Source of the DNA: Trichostrongylus colubriformis
Lineage: Eukaryota; Nematoda; Chromadorea; Rhabditida; Trichostrongylidae
Direction: 5' to 3'
NCBI GenBank assembly: GCA_963978905.1
Contig: OZ022257.1
Span: 13,352,509-13,416,508, forward strand
DNA length: 64,000 nucleotides
Part shown: positions 22,201 through 32,969 of the stretch, in pieces
Layout of the letters: every line of letters starts with the position of its first letter
How positions within the stretch are numbered: position 1 is the stretch's first letter
Position numbers and translations under genes: made by a program
Notes under the pieces: generated by a model
The model's input: the letters and a program-made list of their open reading frames with translations, nothing else
What the model was told of the DNA's origin: nothing
Databases searched by the model: none

Positions 22201-25028
22201 TCGCAAAAATGTGAGGTCGCCAACTGCAGCATAACTATGCCTTTTTTGGGTATTTTGTAACCATTCAAGTAAGGTCTTTGAAAGTTTTCGTACGCTACGC
22301 CCGGGGTGGTTCCATCCCTTTCAAGTTAAATGTATGTCCCGCCTTCAATTTTAGCTCACTCTAATCCTACCCATGTTTTTGTTTCCTCTTCTTTAGGGTC
22401 GAAATCTTTGATGATTGAACTGATCCGGCATCGTGACGAATCAGTTAATCAATTTCACTTGTTTCCAAAAAAGGCTCTACAGTGATGATATCTTTCAACC
22501 AGGGTGAATGAGTGACCAAGGCAAATCTACTCGGATATAGGGATTTTTGTGACATGTTGAAACTTCCTCAAGTTTTTGAAGAGCTGCTCTGTTTGTGGAG
22601 AATGCAGTCTACGGACTGTTGCTAGGAGGGGGCAATGAAGAGGGCACTTAGGACCGTTGAACAGTTCTGCCGAGTTTTCAGCTTTCACGCCTGCAATAAA
22701 AACAACGATCACCCGAACAACTGCTAGTGCCGTCTGGGCTCCAGCGCGCCATGTGAATCAACATCTCATTTTCGAAAAATTCTTATTTCCCTCTATATTT
22801 GTATTCAGGGTATATTTTCTTCCGGTTTGATAGTTAAGATTTTTCACGTTCGACATATAACTACAGATATCAATGTCAATGTCTAATCAAGGCTAAGAAG
22901 AAAAAATGCAAAAATGTTGCAAAAAATTTCCTATAACCTAATATTTGAAGGGCATAGTATATTTATAATGGAGCCGGCGTAACTAAGAATATGGAAGTCA
23001 GGAGTCTCGATCACCCTCTCAAAAGTTGTAATGTGTGATGATAATTTGATGATCTGTTGGTGATCCGCGACTGTAGTTTTAGATATATTAACTCGGTTTT
23101 TCTAATAACCTTGGTTTGCTCATTCTACCCTACCTTCTTTCCTCTACCCTCTTTCCTCCCAGCAACTGTGCATGTATCCCTGGGTGACACCATTTCATCT
23201 AGTCTGCTTGAAGAAGCTCTACCGTTTGTCCATCATAGGCATCATAGGGGAGAAAGCAAAAAGTCACTTTCTATGGTATGGAACGTTGGCATGTCCATTG
23301 TACTTACCAATCACCATGTATTGGGTATATTTTGTTCGTATCTTTACGACTGGTTGCGTAGCATTAGTTGTTTTCCTTTCCTGACTGTTGCACTCGCTTC
23401 CCGACATGTGCATTTTGATTGTCCTTAGCATTTTCTCTGTTGCACCTTTGCATCTGTTCGTTGTTTGTTTGCTCAATATGTGCTTTATAACAAACATTTG
23501 CTAAGCACTTAAATATGTGTTTATGTGGGAGCACCATGCTCTTTTTTTTCTTTTGAAAAAATTCAGTTGTTGAGGATTAGGAGTGAAAACGGTGCACTAA
23601 TCAAATTAAAGACCTTGTAATTTTAGATATTGTCAAATTTTCTCAATAAATGACGTTTGTACAGGTTGGTTACGCTCTGACACAGTGCGATGCATCATGG
23701 GGGCATCCAATGTAATTCAGGGCAAAAATGAAATGTAGGGGTATCAGATTATGAAGACTAGATGAGTGCTATTCTTCACTCCGACTGGTAGAAAACCACA
23801 AAAATGAGGGGTGGTGCTTGGTTTATTTCTTTTATTATCGATCAGTATTCTCTGCTGAAGTGCTCTCGATCGGGGCTTCTGATGACTATTTCAGCCAGAA
23901 TGACCAGATTCTGCTATACGGTGGTCCTTAAAGGACGGAAAAATGAGATTCTTTGTTACCTATATATTTATGTCGTATTTGCCTAATAAGGGCCGCATGC
24001 AAAGTTTCACGCGAAAAGGTGAGAATTCGGCTAAGATATAGCTCCTCCAATACCCGGCCGAGTGGGCGAGGCCTCCGAGTGAAAGCCCCGTCCCATAGGC
24101 CGCCGCTGTTGGTAGCAGAGATAGGGACTGTTTATGCGATTTTCTGTTCCTACAGTGAGTCTCCGACCGCGGCGGACGACGTAGTGAGCACTTGCCCGGA
24201 GGCTCCGCCCACTCGGACGAGGCTTTGTGGTACTGCATCGTAGCCTAATTCAGTCATTTCGCGTGAAAGTTTGCATGCAGTTACCCATATATTTATGTTG
24301 TATTTGCCTAAAATGCATGCAGTGCATGCATTTTAGGCAAATACAACATAAATATATGGGTAACTGAAAAACTCACTTTTCCGCTGACGATTTCTTCAAG
24401 AGAGGACATGACGCACAAGGAATTGTTAGAGGGCTTCGCGCCTGATTTCTTGTCGTTGAACCGCTCACATGCTGTATACCACGTTAATATGTCGATTCTT
24501 TCTGTTTAGGTTCCAGATTCCTCCATGATCAAATTAAGGGCTTTGGTTACCGCATTGTATCTTAAAATAGCTCATTATCCTAGTGAATGCACTTGAAGCC
24601 TTTGCACCCTCTTTCTCACTTTGTTTTGCCAAGAAATCTTTAAGATGACTGATCGATATGATTATTTTAGGTAAGCGGGTATGCATCAATGCCAGTGTCA
24701 CCTTTTCCTCATTTTACTGTGGCAGGTGGCACCGCGGTACATCGTGCATCCGGACCCGACGTGAGATCGCAAGCTAGTGGTGGATCAGGTGATGGCAGTG
24801 GGTCTGGTAGTGATCACAAAAGGTAACTCGGCCATTAGCTATCTATCCATAAAAATATTACGAATTTTTTCATTTAGACATCGTACTGTTGTGATTCCAG
24901 CGGCGCCGTCAACCTCGGCGATTCCATCATCGCGGTTAGACGAGTTGCCGTCTGATCTTGCAGCTAGTCGGCAATCGTTTCGTATGGCAATGAATCATCC
25001 TTATGAATTTTTTGTTGACAATTTGTAA
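13245..25028 (+). CDS. dsh: Dishevelled, Wnt pathway scaffold (DIX-PDZ-DEP)
   Basis: Exons of the full form, joined by phase: 13245-13377, 13538-13641, 13791-13939, 14771-14915, 14985-15066, 16145-16243, 19058-19136, 19860-19981, 20062-20193, 20431-20530, 20711-20889, 20946-21097, 21329-21416, 21514-21681, 21749-21867, 24671-24822, 24878-25028. The sum is 2154 nt, or 717 residues, close to family size. DIX is at about residues 80-160 ([19 protein letters not shown] keeps the V-K pair used in polymerisation). A serine/arginine linker ([17 protein letters not shown]) leads to PDZ at about 308-395 with the FLGISIVG loop. DEP is at about 493-577 ([13 protein letters not shown]). The C-terminus [12 protein letters not shown] matches the family tail. 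Dishevelled relays Frizzled signals to the beta-catenin and planar-polarity branches in the cytoplasm and at the membrane. I cannot tell which nematode paralogue (dsh-1, dsh-2, mig-5) it matches. The last large intron, 21868-24670, holds a MITE-A copy. Confidence 0.93.
17842..18991 (+). CDS. dsh: Large alternative first exon of Dishevelled (DIX-less form)
   Basis: Inside the intron between exons 16145-16243 and 19058-19136 is a 1.15-kb open exon. It follows an acceptor-like CTGTAG (to 17841) and has its own ATG at 17848. It ends ATTG with a GC donor (GCAAGT from 18992) in phase 1. Exon 16145-16243 also ends in phase 1, so both can join exon 19058. Including this exon after 16243 would break the frame, so it is best read as the start of a second transcript of about 861 residues: 381 unique residues replacing DIX, followed by PDZ, DEP and tail. 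The unique part is hydrophilic and Ser/Lys/Arg-rich ([19 protein letters not shown]) with no domain I recognise. The minus-strand ORF here is a shadow. Confidence 0.7.
18992..19057 (+). other. 66-bp GC-AG intron
   Basis: Donor G|GCAAGT and acceptor TTTCCAG|G. The join gives YLI-G-HRGRRF in frame. No GT donor nearby preserves the frame. Confidence 0.7.
23922..24395. mobile_element. MITE-A copy 1, in the last large Dishevelled intron
   Basis: Shares with the copies at 39.3, 49.6 and 59.8 kb the left arm TTACCTATATATTTATGTCG...GGGCCGCATGCAAAGTTTCACGCG and the inverted right arm. The core is GC-rich with CGCCCACTCGG-type motifs. The right side carries an extra inverted segment that forms a perfect palindrome (24278-24366). 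ORFs inside are not genes. Confidence 0.85.
24278..24366. repeat. Perfect 44-bp inverted repeat with 1-bp centre
   Basis: Arms 24278-24321 and 24323-24366 are exact reverse complements around G24322. Each arm carries the MITE-A terminal block TTACCCATATATTTATGTTG. Confidence 0.95.
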
Positions 25029-25372
25029 GTATTTTATAACTTCAAGCATTACCTTGAAGGGTCATTTTTGTTCGCTACATGTATTCAAAGCACTTGAAAA
25101 AACCTTCAAGTGCCTTGGCTGGAGTTTTAGAACTCATTCAACATTGATTTCATTCGCATTCAAAGAGCGTCTGCTCTTGCTCTTATAACGTGTTTTGCTC
25201 GTTTTCTTTTCATGTGACATTATTTTATTTATTAAGATTGCGTTATGACTTTGTTATCGGTCAACGAATTCTTAGTTTTCCTTCTAAGCGGGAATCACAT
25301 TTTGACGTTTTGAAAGTAGGTTGTTCTGTGTAAATGCTCAAAATAATATGATTTGGGTGCTACTTGCATGGA

Positions 25373-25378
25373 AATAAA
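25373..25378 (+). terminator. Candidate polyadenylation signal of Dishevelled
   Basis: AATAAA 345 bases after the stop codon. It is the first clear match I see downstream. Confidence 0.5.
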
Positions 25379-27890
25379 GACTTATGAGATTCACAAAGTG
25401 CATTTTTAGCCAAATGATGCCTGAGAGATTGTGATGAAATCAGCGATACGGAAAGTTTGTGTGAAAGGTGAGCTAAGGTAAAGTGCTGGTATTTCCAAGG
25501 CATTGAAGGTATGTGATCATACGCTTGTATCTAGTATTTATGGAAATGCAAATAGAGCACCACTGTTTTAGCCGGGATTCGAGTACCACTCGAGTGAAAT
25601 GTCCTTGAACTAGTCGGGATAAGTGCAATTATTCGATGAGAAAAGAGCCTAGGTGTTGGAAACTTGATTTCAGTTGCGCTGGCACCCTATTGACTCTGTT
25701 TTTTTTCTAGTGGTAAAGAATTTTACTTGATAAATGTGAAGAGGTGTTTGTGAAGTTCGCACGATTCTCGTTTGAAAAAATTGTCTGTAGAATACCAGCC
25801 ATTACTAGGTTGTACTGCATTGAAATCGAAAAATCAGATCAAAAGCAGCGTAATGTACGATATTTGGAAGTGAATTGTTGTATATGTTTGTACATGGAGA
25901 ATCAAAAGTCGTCTACAGTTGAGGCAGCGCTCGAAAGCTTCTGGAAATATGGTGATGGGCCTCGTTTTTTCAGAGCTAGAATGTAGCATTATTGGTGCGG
26001 TAACTGGACCTTCCAGCTCACGATTTAGATCTCAATGAGTCTTGTACGGCAGCTGGGAAGGCCTAAAACGAGATGGGCCGATTTTGTTCACGTTCGGTAA
26101 ATATTGTACATGGCGCGTCACAGGATCGGTATGGATGCTTCGGTGTTGGTATTCATGGATGGCGAAATTAGCCACTGCGGGCCACTTGCAGGTGTTGCTA
26201 CGTTTTTTACTTTCGCTCGATAGTGTTTGTTTCCGGAGTGTGGGATGCGTTTAGACGGTCAATATTGCGATCCTTTACTCAAACATTTATCCTGTTCCTG
26301 AATCGATTATTTCTCCTCGGAACCACGTAATTGACCTTTGCCGATGTTTATACGACCGTTCTCAAAAGCTATTATCGTCATGCTTATCAACACTTGAATT
26401 TTCCACACAGCTGCAGCTTCTCTACTCTTCAATAAACCTTTATAAACAGAACGAAGATCAATGAAAGTACAAGAAAATGCGGTGAAGAGACAGCATTACA
26501 CATATGTTTGTTACCGCATGTATGGCATTCCCCAGTGCCACCAATTCGTTGGCACATCTCCAATGCCTGATGGCAACTTTCGTTCGGTAGACCGGCAGCT
26601 GTCGTCAGCAGTGACACACCGCATCCTCGAGCCACAAATTCGGCTGTAAGAAAAAATAGTGGGACGCGTTTTTTAGAGAAAGATAGAGTTCATCCCACAA
26701 CTAGTGGTGGAAATCTTTCGTAAAGATTGTAGCCATGAATTTTTTGCTCTAGGTTTCAGCAAGCTATATTAATCTATATGAATTTAGAAGTGCTAAACTG
26801 TTAAGAAAATCTGGACACCATTTGGACCACTGTGCCATGCCGAAGGCTTTTGCAGCACTCAAGTGATTGGATGATATTTTAAGATATAGATTTTAGTTTA
26901 TATATTGTCGCACAGTATCAGTTCCGATGAAATAAATAAATAAAAGCTGAAAGGACCGTGAAAAACAAAATCTACCCTTATTTCAACAATGGGTTCTGAT
27001 CGCATACGTGTTATGTCGCATGTTGCATCACTTTCTTATCGATCAGCACTGCGCGGATCTGTGACGTGTGGTGGTCATACTAAGCAGCAAGACACATCCG
27101 CGTTGGGGCATGCTAACATATGACGCCACCGTAGAGTTTTGTGACGACTTATCAGTGCTCCATATACCGTCTGGTTAGGCTCTTAGCATTTATTCAAAGA
27201 ACATATTTCAGCTACCCAAACAACCGGAGTTGAATAACTGGAACCACCCTTATTTGCGAAAAAAAGGTGACACATTGTTTCCACAGCTCAGCGGAACCCA
27301 CCCAGGTTACATCGAAAATATCATCGGAGATGTCTAGCGATCTTCTCTAGGTGAGATTTCAAAGGACAAATTGTTCTTCAGAAAGTCTAATTAGGATATT
27401 GGTTGGCAAAAAAGTTTTTAAAACTCACTTTCATCGGATTCGCATGTGAATTTGAAACATTCGAGGGTTTGTGCAGGACACTGCGCTGGAGCATATTCTC
27501 TCTTGTCGCCCACGTGACACCATAAATGCCCAAAAATATCAACGTTGCTTATGTATATGGATATGAATGCACTAATACTCGAAACTACCCGTACTGAGAA
27601 TATCCATGTGCGATAAGATCAGTGATGAGTACGAGAAGTGGAAGGATAGCCGACGAAAACATTTTGTCGAGGGTCGTATGACGTTGATTTGAAGGAGACG
27701 ATTAACGCCAGAGACTCTCGAAAATTGCAGGGCAAACTGCGCAAACAGACGGAAGTCAGGGAACTGACGGAAGCTTCTTGACCTGGTCGGTGTACATACT
27801 ACGTGTGGATTATATTCAGGTCAGGGAAATAGCACTTTTGTTCCATTACGATCTAAAACGCGTTATGCATGACGCAGTACGCCATGTCTT
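25379..27890. other. Intergenic, nothing recognised
   Basis: No splice-consistent gene found. AATAAATAAATAAA lies near 26928-26942. A short motif (GTGACGTGTGGTGGTCATAC near 27060) recurs near 43400 and 48835. Confidence 0.45.
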
Positions 27891-29064
27891 ACAAGGGAAG
27901 GACCCCAGGTCGAAGTGGCCATTCGGAATGGGATACACATGGTCCGACGTATTTTCGGACGCTGATCGCGAATCTGTATTCGAAATTTGCAGAACGATTC
28001 TCTGAGCGGAGTTATAGAGGGTTTTTTTTTGAAAAAACAATACTATTATATGGTAGATTTGGAAGCCCATATCACGCGAGCCAGACATTCTTGCGCAAAG
28101 TCAGGGCGATTTTTGTGTTCAGGGAGTCAAAATACCCCAATAGACAAGTTTAGCCAATTTGAGAATTCGACCAAATTTCGAAAAAATCCACGGGCTATAA
28201 GGTGGCAGCCCATTGAACAAAGGAGAAGTCGTTGACCCTTGCCTGGGAAATTCTCCTATTTGACGCTTGTTTCGTACATTTAGTGCGATGGGCAAGTGTA
28301 TGAGGTATGGTTAGGCTATCTTGTTCAGGTTGCAGGGTTTTCTGAAGAAGAAAATTCAAAAGCTACCACTCTATCTCCTGGCCACCCCCAATTTTCCGAA
28401 GTTGGACCAAGAACTTTTTCCATCCAAGGCAACGGTCCAGTCATTCAAAGATTGAAGCAGTTGCGTTAGTGTTACTTGGCTTTCCGAAAGCCATGCTGGC
28501 TGTCATGCAGTATTCCATTCTTTCCAAAGATTTGGCCGAAAATTTGCACGGAGGGATAATTTGACCCCCTGTGCGCGAATATCATAATCTTTTTACGCAA
28601 CAACGCCTAATTCGTGTGGTACGGGATTCTCTTCGACTTGGTATCCTGTCCTTATGAGTGTTGATAGTAGTTATAAATAAAGTGGCAGAGTAAATGATGG
28701 GTGCGGTAGGTACCAGTACAAGGAAACGTCCAGAAGTGAAAGAAAAGCACTTACTGACAATGAATCACAAAATGCAAAAACCGCACAGGCGGGGAGTAAA
28801 CCCATGACCCCTATCCTGCATATCCACAACACTACCAGTAGGCCACTGGGGCCGCTCCTAACCCAGCAACAGCCGTGCTGATGACATAGTGCCTCGCCAA
28901 TGAGGTCCAACGTGTAGCCGTTCATTCACAAAAAACCTCGATAACTTCGTTCAGAGAATCGTTCTGCAAATTTCGAACAAAGATTCGAGATCAGCGTTCG
29001 AAAATACGTCGGACCATATGTATCCCATTCTGAATGGCCACTTCGACCTGGGGTCCTTCCTTGT
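27891..29064. mobile_element. Non-autonomous element with ~135-bp terminal inverted repeats
   Basis: The left arm (27891-28030), starting ACAAGGGAAGGACCCCAGGT, is the reverse complement of the right arm (28931-29064) with few mismatches. Both include the block GCAGAACGATTCTCTGA. The ~900-bp interior has no transposase. Its minus strand contains a weakly tRNA-like A/B box pair near 28790-28850. Confidence 0.85.
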
Positions 29065-31389
29065 TAGGTGAACAGTAAACTGAATGGTTTGAGTACTAGG
29101 ATAGTGGGGGGAGGGGGCTTTGGTGTTACGGAATGACTACAGAGCAGATACCGTTGGATTCTAGAAACTAGCTCATTACCAGGGAAAGAATCCCAGTAAG
29201 TGTGTTCTAGATTCGCCTAGCGCTCGATCCCATTCCGGTCTCTCACTTGCCATTTCGTGAACCGTGGGGTTTGCCAATGTTTTCCGTCAGGCGTAATTGT
29301 ATGTATTACGTTCGGGGTAACTTCAGTCAGGCTAGCTAACCCACTCTGAGTTCTTGAAAGTGGATCTGAGTCTGAGCTATGGTATTTACATAGTGACGTG
29401 CTCTTGATCCGCCAGATAAAACAATCAGTAATATTCACAGCCCGAGGGAAGAAAAGCTTGATGGTATGGAAGAAGTGTGAATCTCGAAACAGCCTAGAAC
29501 CGCTATCGTTTCCCGAGAAATTTCGCGATTCTGATTCTCCATAAGTCCCCCTACTTATGGGCCTCATTTTCAATCTATTTTGTCTGCATGACACATTCCA
29601 GAGACCCACCATCCAGTTATTGGCTCATCTTTTGATCGCATGTTTTGAGCATGCTCATTTTAACTGTTGGTTAAAAGCGACCCTTGCCCATTACCTCATC
29701 ATTAAGCTGAGCAATGGAAGGTTACACACTGAGGAGGACAAGATTCTAACTCGGCATCATCTTAAGCTTTCCTACCACTCATGGTCCAGCTATAGGCCAG
29801 CTTCCATCAGTGCAAAACTTATTTAATGTCTCACACATCTAAAGTCTTACGACTCATTGTCAGACCAGAGCGTGCGCATAAGAAACTATGCATATTTGTG
29901 GATGCAGGTCACGACACTCTGATCGGGTCACCGCGCCATGCCAATTCCGCCATTGTGCGCGATAAGTGCCTTGGTGCTCGCGTTACAAACTGATCGTGCT
30001 CGAACGGACGTGGCAGCCACGAGATCAGCTTACCTTGGCCCATAACGAGTGTTCTGGCCTACACTCATGTTGGGTCAGGCAGCAACACTATCATTTTCTG
30101 GGTTTTTAGAGAGATCTGCTCGAAGGGGCGTGACCATCGCGGGCTCTGCTGTCTTCATACTATATCGAGTCTTAATTGACCACTCCATGAACGTGTACTT
30201 TAGCGCTTTTCATTAGTAATCAAATTGGTCCCCATGGGAATTCACAAGTAGTAATTCTGCAGAAAAACGAAAAATCGCTGTACAAGTGAGTGGTTTGCTT
30301 CGGATTATGGGGATATGTCGGGGTGATGCTTGAGAAGGTGATCTCTCAACACTGCTCTCATGAATGTGATTTTATCTCCGTTAATAGAATTACACAACAT
30401 CCTCTTGGAAAGCTATTTGTTGCACCAGTCGGGTTCACCAAATTTGCTCAGGCTTTAATCAGACATAAAACTGCTTCGATCGTAAAATTGAAGAATCCTC
30501 ATGAAAACTTCGTTCGATTGTTTAATTTAGATTTTTTTGAACTTTCTAAATTCATAGATTATATCCGTCTTTTCAGATTAGAGATAGGTGGTAGAGCTTC
30601 TGAAGTGGGAAATTGGGAACGTATTGGATAACCCTAATGTTTTTCCAATCGATGGAGGTCAAGATTAGAGAGCCTTCTTTTGTCTACCCCAACGATGCTG
30701 GTCAACTCCAAGCCTTTCAGTCGTCCTCTTCTCGTGCCGTGAAGTAAGTGTAACATGAGGAATCACGTGGAAATTTGGAAATGCCATGAAAGAAAGCTCA
30801 TCGGAATTACCACTGGCGCTGAATTTAGAAAAAAACTGTTCAAATTTCCGAACTCAATCAGTACAAGGGATTTCAGGGAACTGAATTGCATTCACTTGGA
30901 ACTTGGCAAAAAGTTGTTCAAATATCCCTAGTGGTCTCACTACCAAATAAAAACGGTAGAATTTTTATGGGAATTCATCGGCTTAATAAGGAATAGGACG
31001 ATTTTAATGGAACTGGACAGCAAAGTGGATGGGATGCTTATTATGGAGTTTGTAACGTCTTAATCGCCTACGGTAAGAAAGCCTTGAGCTGTTCTCCTTC
31101 CTTTCCACGTCTCATAATCACTCACTGTTAAGCACTATTTACCGCTTGCACAAACCTGGTTGTCAGCCACATATGAATGACACGGTCGCGAATGGGCTAA
31201 GCTGATACAAGTAAGGTTGGAGCAGTCTAAGGCTCGTACTCTGGGATGGAAAACGAGGAAGCTTGTAATAGGGAAGATAATTCTTCGAGGAGGATTATTG
31301 AACAATTCTCCTGTATTCAGCGACTTTTAGGAAGATCGGTGGTTGGTCTCGGAAAAGGTTCGTAATCTTTTATATTTTGTACTTAATAG
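29065..31389. other. Intergenic, nothing recognised
   Basis: ORFs of 113 and 131 codons (30290-30631 plus, 29217-29612 minus) have no recognisable domains and no splice context that I trust. Confidence 0.45.
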
Positions 31390-31391
31390 TA

Positions 31392-32272
31392 TTAGGTTGT
31401 TCCAAAAGTCTTGTAGTATTTTTTTCGATCATCACTTTTTATTTTTTTTTCGTCCAACAAATAACAATTAGGCAACAACGTATTGACCATTGTTATCGGC
31501 AACCCTCTGCCACTTTACAGGAAAATCGTTGATTCTCTTCTCCCAGAACTCTGGGTTCTGAGAGTCGAAGAAGTCAGCGATCGCCTTCGCAAGCAAGTCA
31601 TAATCAATGAATTTTCTCTTGGCCAGGAAGGATTCGAGAGGATGGGTGAGGTGATAGCCAGAAGGGGCAATGTCTGGAGAGTATGGCGGGTGGGGCAGCA
31701 CCCCAGCCGAGCTCCTATAACTGGCCTGGGTACTTTTCGCGAAATGGGAGCGGGCGTCGTCATGGAGAAGGGTGACCGCGGACCTTTTCCGGCACTTTTC
31801 TCGAACAGCGACGGCGAGCTGCTGGAGCTGGTGGGTGCATACGGCAGCGGTGACTGTCTCGCCTTGTACCAGCACCTCGCGGAAAAGCATTCCTTCCGCG
31901 TCCCAGGACCAGCACAGTCCCAAGCGTGGTTTGTCCTTCCTGTCAATCTCACCGTTGCTGAAGCTGATGAACCAGCGGCGCACGGTCACGTAGCTCAGAC
32001 ATCCCTTGCCCAATGCAGCGCTGATGGAGTGGCAAGCTTCCGTCGTTTTGGTGCCGCAAGACCGCTCATAATAGATGACACCGCGAGTTGGGTGGGTATC
32101 GACAACGGGCATTGTAGCTCTCTCCACGGGATCCGGTGGGTCAATATATATTTTTCTAGAAAGATTAGGGAACGTTCTACCATATTCCTGAACCGCCTGG
32201 ACCTGCCTCGAAGTGAACAAGACTTACTGATTTTTTTTGGAAAAATACTACAAGACTTTTGGCACAACCTAA
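31392..32272 (-). mobile_element. mariner element with TA target duplication, internally deleted
   Basis: Terminal repeats TTAGGTTGTTCCAAAAGTCT... match over about 32 bases with one mismatch. TA flanks both ends (31390-31391 and 32273-32274). The 881-bp length is well below the usual ~1.3 kb of mariners. Confidence 0.93.
31468..32220 (-). pseudogene. mariner transposase, open but catalytically dead
   Basis: A 250-residue minus-strand ORF against about 345 for the family. It begins with a helix-turn-helix-like part containing VTVRRWF-type sequence, then jumps from the first DNA-binding region to the catalytic C-terminal half, losing the segment with the first catalytic Asp (the GDEKW motif). 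The second catalytic Asp is kept (LLHDDARSH). The third is changed: PPYSPDIAPSGYHL has G where the family has D. Two of the three DD34D residues are therefore gone. The 306-codon plus-strand ORF is its shadow. Confidence 0.85.
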
Positions 32273-32481
32273 TAGTACGTACCGTGATCATCGAATGGCG
32301 ACATTTCTCTGTAGGGTACAACTTCAGTATAGAAACAGTGTTTGGGGTCGGTTTGGTGGAAGAGTCGTATTTTTTCAAAAAAAGTTCTCAACCCTGTGCT
32401 TGACCCCGTCCAGATTGACGATATAGATGGATAGCCGAAATAATAATAATAAGATAATTGTCGACCAGGCTAGTTGCTTAA

Positions 32482-32965
32482 AGGCACACCACGCGATAAT
32501 CGCATTAGCGGCTTACTTTCTTGGAGTAAGTAGGTCCATAGGTAAGTGCTCAGGGTGCACCCTTGTTGCGGCTTGATAGTGCATCCTCGCGGCGATAAGC
32601 GCGCTCTACCTGAGCCGAGTTGAGCCCATCGAGCCGAATCACTCCTGGCCTTAGACGAACAAATTTCCAACGTGGCTCTTACGTGGAGAAGGAAACTTGC
32701 GATAAGACAAGATAAGGCAATGATTTCAATAGTGAGGGCAGCTTCAACACAGAAGAACAGGTGATATCGTAGCATTTTGCGCGATATCATCGAGCAAAAG
32801 CTCTTCTACAATCTCCAATACTCGTACGGGGACTGAATACAGGCAGTTCTATTTTTGGTGGTTGTGAGGAGATTTTGGTTCTTTTTTTTGACAGGTGGGT
32901 AGAGCAGGGTCTTTACGTCCTGTGATACGCGCAATAGCTCTCACAATTTATCGTGTGGTGTGCCT
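32482..32965. mobile_element. TTAA-flanked inverted-repeat element (piggyBac-like MITE)
   Basis: A 484-bp element, AGGCACACCACGCGATAA at the left and its inverse (one mismatch over 18) at the right. TTAA sits directly at both edges (32478-32481 and 32966-32969). No transposase. TTAA suggests piggyBac mobilisation, although the termini do not begin with the usual CCC. Confidence 0.75.
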
Positions 32966-32969
32966 TTAA

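Noticed and set aside
23163..23275. Possible extra Dishevelled exon rich in His and Ser
   Set aside because: It needs a phase 1 partner, but the preceding exon ends in phase 0 and joins 24671 perfectly. Kept out of the model, though a minor isoform using a donor near 21852 is possible.
23953..24243. ORFs of 92-96 codons on both strands
   Set aside because: Both lie in the GC-rich core of MITE-A copy 1.
29217..29612. 131-codon minus ORF
   Set aside because: No family, no convincing splice sites and a repeat-rich setting.
31483..32403. 306-codon plus-strand ORF
   Set aside because: Antisense to the mariner transposase and crosses its terminal repeat.
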